From positions 26,167,966 through 26,231,965 of the forward strand of contig OZ012688.1 in NCBI GenBank assembly GCA_963942565.1: DNA of 64,000 nt, in the 5' to 3' direction. This stretch comes from Maea johnstoni. Taxonomy: Eukaryota; Annelida; Polychaeta; Spionida; Magelonidae. Position numbers and translations under genes: made by a program. This document shows positions 9,477 through 24,425 of this stretch, piece after piece. Position 1 is the stretch's first letter; every line of letters begins with the position of its first letter. The notes under the pieces were generated by a model that saw only the letters and a list, made by a program, of their open reading frames with translations, was not told the DNA's origin and made no database searches.

Positions 9477-11020
9477 ATTTGCTTGCAACTTTTAAGCGAC
9501 CATATGCATCTCAAACAGGAAGTGTCCTAACATCATGCCTTATTGTCTATATTTCCTGTTTCTCCTGACCATGAACTACTCTAGAATGAAGCCAACGCTC
9601 AGGGATCTGTCCACACGTCAGCCTATACGCTCTTGGCAGGCATGTTCTCGTCCTGTGGTCTCAGCACTACGTTTCAGTGCTGCCATCTATTCGCAGGTAT
9701 CAGAATTTCTACCACCTCGTATCTCGCTGCCAAACTCTGGTGGACTGTATCTTTAAAAACTCGACCGTCCATGGTCTTATGGGGTTAAGTTGTGAATATC
9801 CAATCGTTCAAAATGTCTAAAAGCCTACACCCTCATCCTCATAATAAAACCAACTGTGACGGTCAAGGCCATCGATGAGCAGAGCAAGGTACCACTCATC
9901 TCAAAACCTCACATCAGCTTGCACACAGAAAGGAAAGTTTTCGGCTCTTAATCTTCTCGATTTTGAATTTCACCAAATCCAGGGTGCTTTACACGGTTCC
10001 TGGAGATTTCGTACCCAAGAGATTTCGTCACCAGGAGGGCGCAACTTCAACCCCATGACATAATATACAACTCCAAAACACTGAATAATGCTATGAACTA
10101 TTTTGAAGTGGTAAAAATATTAGTAACTTGATCTTGACTTAGTTTATATGCACTTATCTGGGTGGTTTAGTTAGTTTTTTTTGCTATTCCTCTCGATCGA
10201 TCTTTCACCTCACGAGATCGGTGAAAATCTCCCGTAAGTCGCTTACATTTCATGAAAATGAAGTACGCTTCATTAAAAAATGGAAAGAAACTTAACATTG
10301 TTTAATTGTCAACGAAAGTAAATGACAAAATTTACTGATTGGCCCTTCAATTGCATGGAAATATTAGAGATTTGAATTGTGTGGTGACGAATTCTCGTGG
10401 GTACGAAATCTCCAGCACCAGCGTTTTGGGCATCAAGTCCTATGGCATTTGCTTGAAACGTGGGATCTAAATAGCTAAGAGTATTACAAATATGAATAGC
10501 TAGATTATGCAATCTCCAAGTTGAAAAATATGCCTTTTCCTCAATTTCGATGAAAAATCGGAAAGAAATGGTCATGAAATTTGATCGCAGTAAAAAGTAG
10601 AGAAAGTGTGATAGTTTTCCCTCTGTTTTAATATTTTTTCCCGATTTATGGGATTTGATGTTCGGCGGTCGGCAAGTGTGGATAGCTTCTCTGTTCGATA
10701 ACTTTATGCATGTCTTTAATGTTCTTACCCAAAATATTTACAACCTGCTGGGCGGTTACATTTCTGATTGTCAATGTGTTCCTCATCAAAAGACCTTTCA
10801 GGCAATATATACTTTATATAGGCTAAGAAGTCAAATAAAAGCAGGGTAGAAGAAAAACCAGGTCCAAAATAGGCTATCTTAAAAGCATTACCAAAAAAAC
10901 AAATGAATAAAATAAAACGAAATAAAATGAAATAAAGCAAGGAAAAATAAAATCGGGAAGCATGTCCATGTATGTTGTAAGTAAAACATTAAAAATGAAA
11001 AAAAAAAAAAAAAGAGATGA

Positions 11021-11138
11021 GCCTACAACACACAGTATTCCCAGGCGGTCACCCATCCAAGTACTAACTGCGCTCGATGTTGCTTAACTTCGGTGATCGG
11101 ACGAGAACCGGTGCATTCAACATGATATGGTCGTAGGC
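11021..11138 (-). rRNA. 5S ribosomal RNA, gene 7 (majority sequence)
   Basis: Long unit, the last before the first run of short units; arms 10000-10033 and 10382-10415; T16 at 10998-11013. Confidence 0.98.
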
Positions 11139-12680
11139 ATTTGCTTGCAACTTTTAAGCGACCATATGCATCTCAAACAGGAAGTGTCCTAACATCATGC
11201 CTTATTGTCTATATTTCCTGTTTCTCCTGACCATGAACTACTCTAGAATGAAGCCAACGCTCAGGGATCTGTCCACACGTCAGCCTATACGCTCTTGGCA
11301 GGCATGTTCTCGTCCTGTGGTCTCAGCACTACGTTTCAGTGCTGCCATCTATTCGCAGGTATCAGAATTTCTACCACCTCGTATCTCGCTGCCAAACTCT
11401 GGTGGACTGTATCTTTAAAAACTCGACCGTCCATGGTCTTATGGGGTTAAGTTGTGAATATCCAATCGTTCAAAATGTCTAAAAGCCTACACCCTCATCC
11501 TCATAATAAAACCAACTGTGACGGTCAAGGCCATCGATGAGCAGAGCAAGGTACCACTCATCTCAAAACCTCACATCAGCTTGCACACAGAAAGGAAAGT
11601 TTTCGGCTCTTAATCTTCTCGATTTTGAATTTCACCAAATCCAGGGTGCTTTACACGGTTCCTGGAGATTTCGTACCCAAGAGATTTCGTCACCAGGAGG
11701 GCGCAACTTCAACCCCATGACATAATATACAACTCCAAAACACTGAATAATGCTATGAACTATTTTGAAGTGGTAAAAATATTAGTAACTTGATCTTGAC
11801 TTAGTTTATATGCACTTATCTGGGTGGTTTAGTTAGTTTTTTTTGCTATTCCTCTCGATCGATCTTTCACCTCACGAGATCGGTGAAAATCTCCCGTAAG
11901 TCGCTTACATTTCATGAAAATGAAGTACGCTTCATTAAAAAATGGAAAGAAACTTAACATTGTTTAATTGTCAACGAAAGTAAATGACAAAATTTACTGA
12001 TTGGCCCTTCAATTGCATGGAAATATTAGATTTGAATTGTGTGGTGACGAATTCTCGTGGGTACGAAATCTCCAGCACCAGCGTTTTGGGCATCAAGTCC
12101 TATGGCATTTGCTTGAAACGTGGGATCTAAATAGCTAAGAGTATTACAAATATGAATAGCTAGATTATGCAATCTCCAAGTTGAAAAATATGCCTTTTCC
12201 TCAATTTCGATGAAAAATCGGAAAGAAATGGTCATGAAATTTGATCGCAGTAAAAAGTAGAGAAAGTGTGATAGTTTTCCCTCTGTTTTAATATTTTTTC
12301 CCGATTTATGGGATTTGATGTTCGGCGGTCGGCAAGTGTGGATAGCTTCTCTGTTCGATAACTTTATGCATGTCTTTAATGTTCTTACCCAAAATATTTA
12401 CAACCTGCTGGGCGGTTACATTTCTGATTGTCAATGTGTTCCTCATCAAAAGACCTTTCAGGCAATATATACTTTATATAGGCTAAGAAGTCAAATAAAA
12501 GCAGGGTAGAAGAAAAACCAGGTCCAAAATAGGCTATCTTAAAAGCATTACCAAAAAAACAAATGAATAAAATAAAACGAAATAAAATGAAATAAAGCAA
12601 GGAAAAATAAAATCGGGAAGCATGTCCATGTATGTTGTAAGTAAAACATTAAAAATGAAAAAAAAAAAAAAAAGAGATGA

Positions 12681-12798
12681 GCCTACAACACACAGTATTC
12701 CCAGGCGGTCACCCATCCAAGTACTAACTGCGCTCGATGTTGCTTAACTTCGGTGATCGGACGAGAACCGGTGCATTCAACATGATATGGTCGTAGGC
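12681..12798 (-). rRNA. 5S ribosomal RNA, gene 8 (majority sequence)
   Basis: First short (AG-less) unit, opening a run of four; arms 11662-11695 and 12042-12075; T16 at 12658-12673. Confidence 0.98.
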
Positions 12799-14340
12799 AT
12801 TTGCTTGCAACTTTTAAGCGACCATATGCATCTCAAACAGGAAGTGTCCTAACATCATGCCTTATTGTCTATATTTCCTGTTTCTCCTGACCATGAACTA
12901 CTCTAGAATGAAGCCAACGCTCAGGGATCTGTCCACACGTCAGCCTATACGCTCTTGGCAGGCATGTTCTCGTCCTGTGGTCTCAGCACTACGTTTCAGT
13001 GCTGCCATCTATTCGCAGGTATCAGAATTTCTACCACCTCGTATCTCGCTGCCAAACTCTGGTGGACTGTATCTTTAAAAACTCGACCGTCCATGGTCTT
13101 ATGGGGTTAAGTTGTGAATATCCAATCGTTCAAAATGTCTAAAAGCCTACACCCTCATCCTCATAATAAAACCAACTGTGACGGTCAAGGCCATCGATGA
13201 GCAGAGCAAGGTACCACTCATCTCAAAACCTCACATCAGCTTGCACACAGAAAGGAAAGTTTTCGGCTCTTAATCTTCTCGATTTTGAATTTCACCAAAT
13301 CCAGGGTGCTTTACACGGTTCCTGGAGATTTCGTACCCAAGAGATTTCGTCACCAGGAGGGCGCAACTTCAACCCCATGACATAATATACAACTCCAAAA
13401 CACTGAATAATGCTATGAACTATTTTGAAGTGGTAAAAATATTAGTAACTTGATCTTGACTTAGTTTATATGCACTTATCTGGGTGGTTTAGTTAGTTTT
13501 TTTTGCTATTCCTCTCGATCGATCTTTCACCTCACGAGATCGGTGAAAATCTCCCGTAAGTCGCTTACATTTCATGAAAATGAAGTACGCTTCATTAAAA
13601 AATGGAAAGAAACTTAACATTGTTTAATTGTCAACGAAAGTAAATGACAAAATTTACTGATTGGCCCTTCAATTGCATGGAAATATTAGATTTGAATTGT
13701 GTGGTGACGAATTCTCGTGGGTACGAAATCTCCAGCACCAGCGTTTTGGGCATCAAGTCCTATGGCATTTGCTTGAAACGTGGGATCTAAATAGCTAAGA
13801 GTATTACAAATATGAATAGCTAGATTATGCAATCTCCAAGTTGAAAAATATGCCTTTTCCTCAATTTCGATGAAAAATCGGAAAGAAATGGTCATGAAAT
13901 TTGATCGCAGTAAAAAGTAGAGAAAGTGTGATAGTTTTCCCTCTGTTTTAATATTTTTTCCCGATTTATGGGATTTGATGTTCGGCGGTCGGCAAGTGTG
14001 GATAGCTTCTCTGTTCGATAACTTTATGCATGTCTTTAATGTTCTTACCCAAAATATTTACAACCTGCTGGGCGGTTACATTTCTGATTGTCAATGTGTT
14101 CCTCATCAAAAGACCTTTCAGGCAATATATACTTTATATAGGCTAAGAAGTCAAATAAAAGCAGGGTAGAAGAAAAACCAGGTCCAAAATAGGCTATCTT
14201 AAAAGCATTACCAAAAAAACAAATGAATAAAATAAAACGAAATAAAATGAAATAAAGCAAGGAAAAATAAAATCGGGAAGCATGTCCATGTATGTTGTAA
14301 GTAAAACATTAAAAATGAAAAAAAAAAAAAAAAGAGATGA

Positions 14341-14458
14341 GCCTACAACACACAGTATTCCCAGGCGGTCACCCATCCAAGTACTAACTGCGCTCGATGT
14401 TGCTTAACTTCGGTGATCGGACGAGAACCGGTGCATTCAACATGATATGGTCGTAGGC
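14341..14458 (-). rRNA. 5S ribosomal RNA, gene 9 (majority sequence)
   Basis: Short unit; arms 13322-13355 and 13702-13735; T16 at 14318-14333. Confidence 0.98.
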
Positions 14459-16000
14459 ATTTGCTTGCAACTTTTAAGCGACCATATGCATCTCAAACAG
14501 GAAGTGTCCTAACATCATGCCTTATTGTCTATATTTCCTGTTTCTCCTGACCATGAACTACTCTAGAATGAAGCCAACGCTCAGGGATCTGTCCACACGT
14601 CAGCCTATACGCTCTTGGCAGGCATGTTCTCGTCCTGTGGTCTCAGCACTACGTTTCAGTGCTGCCATCTATTCGCAGGTATCAGAATTTCTACCACCTC
14701 GTATCTCGCTGCCAAACTCTGGTGGACTGTATCTTTAAAAACTCGACCGTCCATGGTCTTATGGGGTTAAGTTGTGAATATCCAATCGTTCAAAATGTCT
14801 AAAAGCCTACACCCTCATCCTCATAATAAAACCAACTGTGACGGTCAAGGCCATCGATGAGCAGAGCAAGGTACCACTCATCTCAAAACCTCACATCAGC
14901 TTGCACACAGAAAGGAAAGTTTTCGGCTCTTAATCTTCTCGATTTTGAATTTCACCAAATCCAGGGTGCTTTACACGGTTCCTGGAGATTTCGTACCCAA
15001 GAGATTTCGTCACCAGGAGGGCGCAACTTCAACCCCATGACATAATATACAACTCCAAAACACTGAATAATGCTATGAACTATTTTGAAGTGGTAAAAAT
15101 ATTAGTAACTTGATCTTGACTTAGTTTATATGCACTTATCTGGGTGGTTTAGTTAGTTTTTTTTGCTATTCCTCTCGATCGATCTTTCACCTCACGAGAT
15201 CGGTGAAAATCTCCCGTAAGTCGCTTACATTTCATGAAAATGAAGTACGCTTCATTAAAAAATGGAAAGAAACTTAACATTGTTTAATTGTCAACGAAAG
15301 TAAATGACAAAATTTACTGATTGGCCCTTCAATTGCATGGAAATATTAGATTTGAATTGTGTGGTGACGAATTCTCGTGGGTACGAAATCTCCAGCACCA
15401 GCGTTTTGGGCATCAAGTCCTATGGCATTTGCTTGAAACGTGGGATCTAAATAGCTAAGAGTATTACAAATATGAATAGCTAGATTATGCAATCTCCAAG
15501 TTGAAAAATATGCCTTTTCCTCAATTTCGATGAAAAATCGGAAAGAAATGGTCATGAAATTTGATCGCAGTAAAAAGTAGAGAAAGTGTGATAGTTTTCC
15601 CTCTGTTTTAATATTTTTTCCCGATTTATGGGATTTGATGTTCGGCGGTCGGCAAGTGTGGATAGCTTCTCTGTTCGATAACTTTATGCATGTCTTTAAT
15701 GTTCTTACCCAAAATATTTACAACCTGCTGGGCGGTTACATTTCTGATTGTCAATGTGTTCCTCATCAAAAGACCTTTCAGGCAATATATACTTTATATA
15801 GGCTAAGAAGTCAAATAAAAGCAGGGTAGAAGAAAAACCAGGTCCAAAATAGGCTATCTTAAAAGCATTACCAAAAAAACAAATGAATAAAATAAAACGA
15901 AATAAAATGAAATAAAGCAAGGAAAAATAAAATCGGGAAGCATGTCCATGTATGTTGTAAGTAAAACATTAAAAATGAAAAAAAAAAAAAAAAGAGATGA

Positions 16001-16118
16001 GCCTACAACACACAGTATTCCCAGGCGGTCACCCATCCAAGTACTAACTGCGCTCGATGTTGCTTAACTTCGGTGATCGGACGAGAACCGGTGCATTCAA
16101 CATGATATGGTCGTAGGC
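16001..16118 (-). rRNA. 5S ribosomal RNA, gene 10 (majority sequence)
   Basis: Short unit; arms 14982-15015 and 15362-15395; T16 at 15978-15993. Confidence 0.98.
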
Positions 16119-17660
16119 ATTTGCTTGCAACTTTTAAGCGACCATATGCATCTCAAACAGGAAGTGTCCTAACATCATGCCTTATTGTCTATATTTCCTG
16201 TTTCTCCTGACCATGAACTACTCTAGAATGAAGCCAACGCTCAGGGATCTGTCCACACGTCAGCCTATACGCTCTTGGCAGGCATGTTCTCGTCCTGTGG
16301 TCTCAGCACTACGTTTCAGTGCTGCCATCTATTCGCAGGTATCAGAATTTCTACCACCTCGTATCTCGCTGCCAAACTCTGGTGGACTGTATCTTTAAAA
16401 ACTCGACCGTCCATGGTCTTATGGGGTTAAGTTGTGAATATCCAATCGTTCAAAATGTCTAAAAGCCTACACCCTCATCCTCATAATAAAACCAACTGTG
16501 ACGGTCAAGGCCATCGATGAGCAGAGCAAGGTACCACTCATCTCAAAACCTCACATCAGCTTGCACACAGAAAGGAAAGTTTTCGGCTCTTAATCTTCTC
16601 GATTTTGAATTTCACCAAATCCAGGGTGCTTTACACGGTTCCTGGAGATTTCGTACCCAAGAGATTTCGTCACCAGGAGGGCGCAACTTCAACCCCATGA
16701 CATAATATACAACTCCAAAACACTGAATAATGCTATGAACTATTTTGAAGTGGTAAAAATATTAGTAACTTGATCTTGACTTAGTTTATATGCACTTATC
16801 TGGGTGGTTTAGTTAGTTTTTTTTGCTATTCCTCTCGATCGATCTTTCACCTCACGAGATCGGTGAAAATCTCCCGTAAGTCGCTTACATTTCATGAAAA
16901 TGAAGTACGCTTCATTAAAAAATGGAAAGAAACTTAACATTGTTTAATTGTCAACGAAAGTAAATGACAAAATTTACTGATTGGCCCTTCAATTGCATGG
17001 AAATATTAGATTTGAATTGTGTGGTGACGAATTCTCGTGGGTACGAAATCTCCAGCACCAGCGTTTTGGGCATCAAGTCCTATGGCATTTGCTTGAAACG
17101 TGGGATCTAAATAGCTAAGAGTATTACAAATATGAATAGCTAGATTATGCAATCTCCAAGTTGAAAAATATGCCTTTTCCTCAATTTCGATGAAAAATCG
17201 GAAAGAAATGGTCATGAAATTTGATCGCAGTAAAAAGTAGAGAAAGTGTGATAGTTTTCCCTCTGTTTTAATATTTTTTCCCGATTTATGGGATTTGATG
17301 TTCGGCGGTCGGCAAGTGTGGATAGCTTCTCTGTTCGATAACTTTATGCATGTCTTTAATGTTCTTACCCAAAATATTTACAACCTGCTGGGCGGTTACA
17401 TTTCTGATTGTCAATGTGTTCCTCATCAAAAGACCTTTCAGGCAATATATACTTTATATAGGCTAAGAAGTCAAATAAAAGCAGGGTAGAAGAAAAACCA
17501 GGTCCAAAATAGGCTATCTTAAAAGCATTACCAAAAAAACAAATGAATAAAATAAAACGAAATAAAATGAAATAAAGCAAGGAAAAATAAAATCGGGAAG
17601 CATGTCCATGTATGTTGTAAGTAAAACATTAAAAATGAAAAAAAAAAAAAAAAGAGATGA

Positions 17661-17778
17661 GCCTACAACACACAGTATTCCCAGGCGGTCACCCATCCAA
17701 GTACTAACTGCGCTCGATGTTGCTTAACTTCGGTGATCGGACGAGAACCGGTGCATTCAACATGATATGGTCGTAGGC
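17661..17778 (-). rRNA. 5S ribosomal RNA, gene 11 (majority sequence)
   Basis: Short unit, last of the run 8-11; arms 16642-16675 and 17022-17055; T16 at 17638-17653. Confidence 0.98.
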
Positions 17779-19322
17779 ATTTGCTTGCAACTTTTAAGCG
17801 ACCATATGCATCTCAAACAGGAAGTGTCCTAACATCATGCCTTATTGTCTATATTTCCTGTTTCTCCTGACCATGAACTACTCTAGAATGAAGCCAACGC
17901 TCAGGGATCTGTCCACACGTCAGCCTATACGCTCTTGGCAGGCATGTTCTCGTCCTGTGGTCTCAGCACTACGTTTCAGTGCTGCCATCTATTCGCAGGT
18001 ATCAGAATTTCTACCACCTCGTATCTCGCTGCCAAACTCTGGTGGACTGTATCTTTAAAAACTCGACCGTCCATGGTCTTATGGGGTTAAGTTGTGAATA
18101 TCCAATCGTTCAAAATGTCTAAAAGCCTACACCCTCATCCTCATAATAAAACCAACTGTGACGGTCAAGGCCATCGATGAGCAGAGCAAGGTACCACTCA
18201 TCTCAAAACCTCACATCAGCTTGCACACAGAAAGGAAAGTTTTCGGCTCTTAATCTTCTCGATTTTGAATTTCACCAAATCCAGGGTGCTTTACACGGTT
18301 CCTGGAGATTTCGTACCCAAGAGATTTCGTCACCAGGAGGGCGCAACTTCAACCCCATGACATAATATACAACTCCAAAACACTGAATAATGCTATGAAC
18401 TATTTTGAAGTGGTAAAAATATTAGTAACTTGATCTTGACTTAGTTTATATGCACTTATCTGGGTGGTTTAGTTAGTTTTTTTTGCTATTCCTCTCGATC
18501 GATCTTTCACCTCACGAGATCGGTGAAAATCTCCCGTAAGTCGCTTACATTTCATGAAAATGAAGTACGCTTCATTAAAAAATGGAAAGAAACTTAACAT
18601 TGTTTAATTGTCAACGAAAGTAAATGACAAAATTTACTGATTGGCCCTTCAATTGCATGGAAATATTAGAGATTTGAATTGTGTGGTGACGAATTCTCGT
18701 GGGTACGAAATCTCCAGCACCAGCGTTTTGGGCATCAAGTCCTATGGCATTTGCTTGAAACGTGGGATCTAAATAGCTAAGAGTATTACAAATATGAATA
18801 GCTAGATTATGCAATCTCCAAGTTGAAAAATATGCCTTTTCCTCAATTTCGATGAAAAATCGGAAAGAAATGGTCATGAAATTTGATCGCAGTAAAAAGT
18901 AGAGAAAGTGTGATAGTTTTCCCTCTGTTTTAATATTTTTTCCCGATTTATGGGATTTGATGTTCGGCGGTCGGCAAGTGTGGATAGCTTCTCTGTTCGA
19001 TAACTTTATGCATGTCTTTAATGTTCTTACCCAAAATATTTACAACCTGCTGGGCGGTTACATTTCTGATTGTCAATGTGTTCCTCATCAAAAGACCTTT
19101 CAGGCAATATATACTTTATATAGGCTAAGAAGTCAAATAAAAGCAGGGTAGAAGAAAAACCAGGTCCAAAATAGGCTATCTTAAAAGCATTACCAAAAAA
19201 ACAAATGAATAAAATAAAACGAAATAAAATGAAATAAAGCAAGGAAAAATAAAATCGGGAAGCATGTCCATGTATGTTGTAAGTAAAACATTAAAAATGA
19301 AAAAAAAAAAAAAAAGAGATGA

Positions 19323-19440
19323 GCCTACAACACACAGTATTCCCAGGCGGTCACCCATCCAAGTACTAACTGCGCTCGATGTTGCTTAACTTCGGTGATC
19401 GGACGAGAACCGGTGCATTCAACATGATATGGTCGTAGGC
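19323..19440 (-). rRNA. 5S ribosomal RNA, gene 12 (majority sequence)
   Basis: Long unit; arms 18302-18335 and 18684-18717; T16 at 19300-19315. Confidence 0.98.
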
Positions 19441-20984
19441 ATTTGCTTGCAACTTTTAAGCGACCATATGCATCTCAAACAGGAAGTGTCCTAACATCAT
19501 GCCTTATTGTCTATATTTCCTGTTTCTCCTGACCATGAACTACTCTAGAATGAAGCCAACGCTCAGGGATCTGTCCACACGTCAGCCTATACGCTCTTGG
19601 CAGGCATGTTCTCGTCCTGTGGTCTCAGCACTACGTTTCAGTGCTGCCATCTATTCGCAGGTATCAGAATTTCTACCACCTCGTATCTCGCTGCCAAACT
19701 CTGGTGGACTGTATCTTTAAAAACTCGACCGTCCATGGTCTTATGGGGTTAAGTTGTGAATATCCAATCGTTCAAAATGTCTAAAAGCCTACACCCTCAT
19801 CCTCATAATAAAACCAACTGTGACGGTCAAGGCCATCGATGAGCAGAGCAAGGTACCACTCATCTCAAAACCTCACATCAGCTTGCACACAGAAAGGAAA
19901 GTTTTCGGCTCTTAATCTTCTCGATTTTGAATTTCACCAAATCCAGGGTGCTTTACACGGTTCCTGGAGATTTCGTACCCAAGAGATTTCGTCACCAGGA
20001 GGGCGCAACTTCAACCCCATGACATAATATACAACTCCAAAACACTGAATAATGCTATGAACTATTTTGAAGTGGTAAAAATATTAGTAACTTGATCTTG
20101 ACTTAGTTTATATGCACTTATCTGGGTGGTTTAGTTAGTTTTTTTTGCTATTCCTCTCGATCGATCTTTCACCTCACGAGATCGGTGAAAATCTCCCGTA
20201 AGTCGCTTACATTTCATGAAAATGAAGTACGCTTCATTAAAAAATGGAAAGAAACTTAACATTGTTTAATTGTCAACGAAAGTAAATGACAAAATTTACT
20301 GATTGGCCCTTCAATTGCATGGAAATATTAGAGATTTGAATTGTGTGGTGACGAATTCTCGTGGGTACGAAATCTCCAGCACCAGCGTTTTGGGCATCAA
20401 GTCCTATGGCATTTGCTTGAAACGTGGGATCTAAATAGCTAAGAGTATTACAAATATGAATAGCTAGATTATGCAATCTCCAAGTTGAAAAATATGCCTT
20501 TTCCTCAATTTCGATGAAAAATCGGAAAGAAATGGTCATGAAATTTGATCGCAGTAAAAAGTAGAGAAAGTGTGATAGTTTTCCCTCTGTTTTAATATTT
20601 TTTCCCGATTTATGGGATTTGATGTTCGGCGGTCGGCAAGTGTGGATAGCTTCTCTGTTCGATAACTTTATGCATGTCTTTAATGTTCTTACCCAAAATA
20701 TTTACAACCTGCTGGGCGGTTACATTTCTGATTGTCAATGTGTTCCTCATCAAAAGACCTTTCAGGCAATATATACTTTATATAGGCTAAGAAGTCAAAT
20801 AAAAGCAGGGTAGAAGAAAAACCAGGTCCAAAATAGGCTATCTTAAAAGCATTACCAAAAAAACAAATGAATAAAATAAAACGAAATAAAATGAAATAAA
20901 GCAAGGAAAAATAAAATCGGGAAGCATGTCCATGTATGTTGTAAGTAAAACATTAAAAATGAAAAAAAAAAAAAAAAGAGATGA

Positions 20985-21102
20985 GCCTACAACACACAGT
21001 ATTCCCAGGCGGTCACCCATCCAAGTACTAACTGCGCTCGATGTTGCTTAACTTCGGTGATCGGACGAGAACCGGTGCATTCAACATGATATGGTCGTAG
21101 GC
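20985..21102 (-). rRNA. 5S ribosomal RNA, gene 13 (majority sequence)
   Basis: Long unit; arms 19964-19997 and 20346-20379; T16 at 20962-20977. Confidence 0.98.
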
Positions 21103-22646
21103 ATTTGCTTGCAACTTTTAAGCGACCATATGCATCTCAAACAGGAAGTGTCCTAACATCATGCCTTATTGTCTATATTTCCTGTTTCTCCTGACCATGA
21201 ACTACTCTAGAATGAAGCCAACGCTCAGGGATCTGTCCACACGTCAGCCTATACGCTCTTGGCAGGCATGTTCTCGTCCTGTGGTCTCAGCACTACGTTT
21301 CAGTGCTGCCATCTATTCGCAGGTATCAGAATTTCTACCACCTCGTATCTCGCTGCCAAACTCTGGTGGACTGTATCTTTAAAAACTCGACCGTCCATGG
21401 TCTTATGGGGTTAAGTTGTGAATATCCAATCGTTCAAAATGTCTAAAAGCCTACACCCTCATCCTCATAATAAAACCAACTGTGACGGTCAAGGCCATCG
21501 ATGAGCAGAGCAAGGTACCACTCATCTCAAAACCTCACATCAGCTTGCACACAGAAAGGAAAGTTTTCGGCTCTTAATCTTCTCGATTTTGAATTTCACC
21601 AAATCCAGGGTGCTTTACACGGTTCCTGGAGATTTCGTACCCAAGAGATTTCGTCACCAGGAGGGCGCAACTTCAACCCCATGACATAATATACAACTCC
21701 AAAACACTGAATAATGCTATGAACTATTTTGAAGTGGTAAAAATATTAGTAACTTGATCTTGACTTAGTTTATATGCACTTATCTGGGTGGTTTAGTTAG
21801 TTTTTTTTGCTATTCCTCTCGATCGATCTTTCACCTCACGAGATCGGTGAAAATCTCCCGTAAGTCGCTTACATTTCATGAAAATGAAGTACGCTTCATT
21901 AAAAAATGGAAAGAAACTTAACATTGTTTAATTGTCAACGAAAGTAAATGACAAAATTTACTGATTGGCCCTTCAATTGCATGGAAATATTAGAGATTTG
22001 AATTGTGTGGTGACGAATTCTCGTGGGTACGAAATCTCCAGCACCAGCGTTTTGGGCATCAAGTCCTATGGCATTTGCTTGAAACGTGGGATCTAAATAG
22101 CTAAGAGTATTACAAATATGAATAGCTAGATTATGCAATCTCCAAGTTGAAAAATATGCCTTTTCCTCAATTTCGATGAAAAATCGGAAAGAAATGGTCA
22201 TGAAATTTGATCGCAGTAAAAAGTAGAGAAAGTGTGATAGTTTTCCCTCTGTTTTAATATTTTTTCCCGATTTATGGGATTTGATGTTCGGCGGTCGGCA
22301 AGTGTGGATAGCTTCTCTGTTCGATAACTTTATGCATGTCTTTAATGTTCTTACCCAAAATATTTACAACCTGCTGGGCGGTTACATTTCTGATTGTCAA
22401 TGTGTTCCTCATCAAAAGACCTTTCAGGCAATATATACTTTATATAGGCTAAGAAGTCAAATAAAAGCAGGGTAGAAGAAAAACCAGGTCCAAAATAGGC
22501 TATCTTAAAAGCATTACCAAAAAAACAAATGAATAAAATAAAACGAAATAAAATGAAATAAAGCAAGGAAAAATAAAATCGGGAAGCATGTCCATGTATG
22601 TTGTAAGTAAAACATTAAAAATGAAAAAAAAAAAAAAAAGAGATGA

Positions 22647-22764
22647 GCCTACAACACACAGTATTCCCAGGCGGTCACCCATCCAAGTACTAACTGCGCT
22701 CGATGTTGCTTAACTTCGGTGATCGGACGAGAACCGGTGCATTCAACATGATATGGTCGTAGGC
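22647..22764 (-). rRNA. 5S ribosomal RNA, gene 14 (majority sequence)
   Basis: Long unit; arms 21626-21659 and 22008-22041; T16 at 22624-22639. A private A-to-G change lies at 23009 in the upstream spacer. Confidence 0.98.
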
Positions 22765-24307
22765 ATTTGCTTGCAACTTTTAAGCGACCATATGCATCTC
22801 AAACAGGAAGTGTCCTAACATCATGCCTTATTGTCTATATTTCCTGTTTCTCCTGACCATGAACTACTCTAGAATGAAGCCAACGCTCAGGGATCTGTCC
22901 ACACGTCAGCCTATACGCTCTTGGCAGGCATGTTCTCGTCCTGTGGTCTCAGCACTACGTTTCAGTGCTGCCATCTATTCGCAGGTATCAGAATTTCTAC
23001 CACCTCGTGTCTCGCTGCCAAACTCTGGTGGACTGTATCTTTAAAAACTCGACCGTCCATGGTCTTATGGGGTTAAGTTGTGAATATCCAATCGTTCAAA
23101 ATGTCTAAAAGCCTACACCCTCATCCTCATAATAAAACCAACTGTGACGGTCAAGGCCATCGATGAGCAGAGCAAGGTACCACTCATCTCAAAACCTCAC
23201 ATCAGCTTGCACACAGAAAGGAAAGTTTTCGGCTCTTAATCTTCTCGATTTTGAATTTCACCAAATCCAGGGTGCTTTACACGGTTCCTGGAGATTTCGT
23301 ACCCAAGAGATTTCGTCACCAGGAGGGCGCAACTTCAACCCCATGACATAATATACAACTCCAAAACACTGAATAATGCTATGAACTATTTTGAAGTGGT
23401 AAAAATATTAGTAACTTGATCTTGACTTAGTTTATATGCACTTATCTGGGTGGTTTAGTTAGTTTTTTTTGCTATTCCTCTCGATCGATCTTTCACCTCA
23501 CGAGATCGGTGAAAATCTCCCGTAAGTCGCTTACATTTCATGAAAATGAAGTACGCTTCATTAAAAAATGGAAAGAAACTTAACATTGTTTAATTGTCAA
23601 CGAAAGTAAATGACAAAATTTACTGATTGGCCCTTCAATTGCATGGAAATATTAGAGATTTGAATTGTGTGGTGACGAATTCTCGTGGGTACGAAATCTC
23701 CAGCACCAGCGTTTTGGGCATCAAGTCCTATGGCATTTGCTTGAAACGTGGGATCTAAATAGCTAAGAGTATTACAAATATGAATAGCTAGATTATGCAA
23801 TCTCCAAGTTGAAAAATATGCCTTTTCCTCAATTTCGATGAAAAATCGGAAAGAAATGGTCATGAAATTTGATCGCAGTAAAAAGTAGAGAAAGTGTGAT
23901 AGTTTTCCCTCTGTTTTAATATTTTTTCCCGATTTATGGGATTTGATGTTCGGCGGTCGGCAAGTGTGGATAGCTTCTCTGTTCGATAACTTTATGCATG
24001 TCTTTAATGTTCTTACCCAAAATATTTACAACCTGCTGGGCGGTTACATTTCTGATTGTCAATGTGTTCCTCATCAAAAGACCTTTCAGGCAATATATAC
24101 TTTATATAGGCTAAGAAGTCAAATAAAAGCAGGGTAGAAGAAAAACCAGGTCCAAAATAGGCTATCTTAAAAGCATTACCAAAAAAACAAATGAATAAAA
24201 TAAAACGAAATAAAATGAAATAAAGCAAGGAAAAATAAAATCGGGAAGCATGTCCATGTATGTTGTAAGTAAAACATTAAAAATGAAAAAAAAAAAAAAA
24301 GAGATGA

Positions 24308-24425
24308 GCCTACAACACACAGTATTCCCAGGCGGTCACCCATCCAAGTACTAACTGCGCTCGATGTTGCTTAACTTCGGTGATCGGACGAGAACCGGTG
24401 CATTCAACATGATATGGTCGTAGGC
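24308..24425 (-). rRNA. 5S ribosomal RNA, gene 15 (majority sequence; TTATG spacer)
   Basis: Long unit with a T15 terminator (24286-24300) and the TTATG spacer variant at 24581-24585. This T15 plus TTATG pairing recurs only in unit 20. Arms 23288-23321 and 23670-23703. First unit of the five-unit block. Confidence 0.98.
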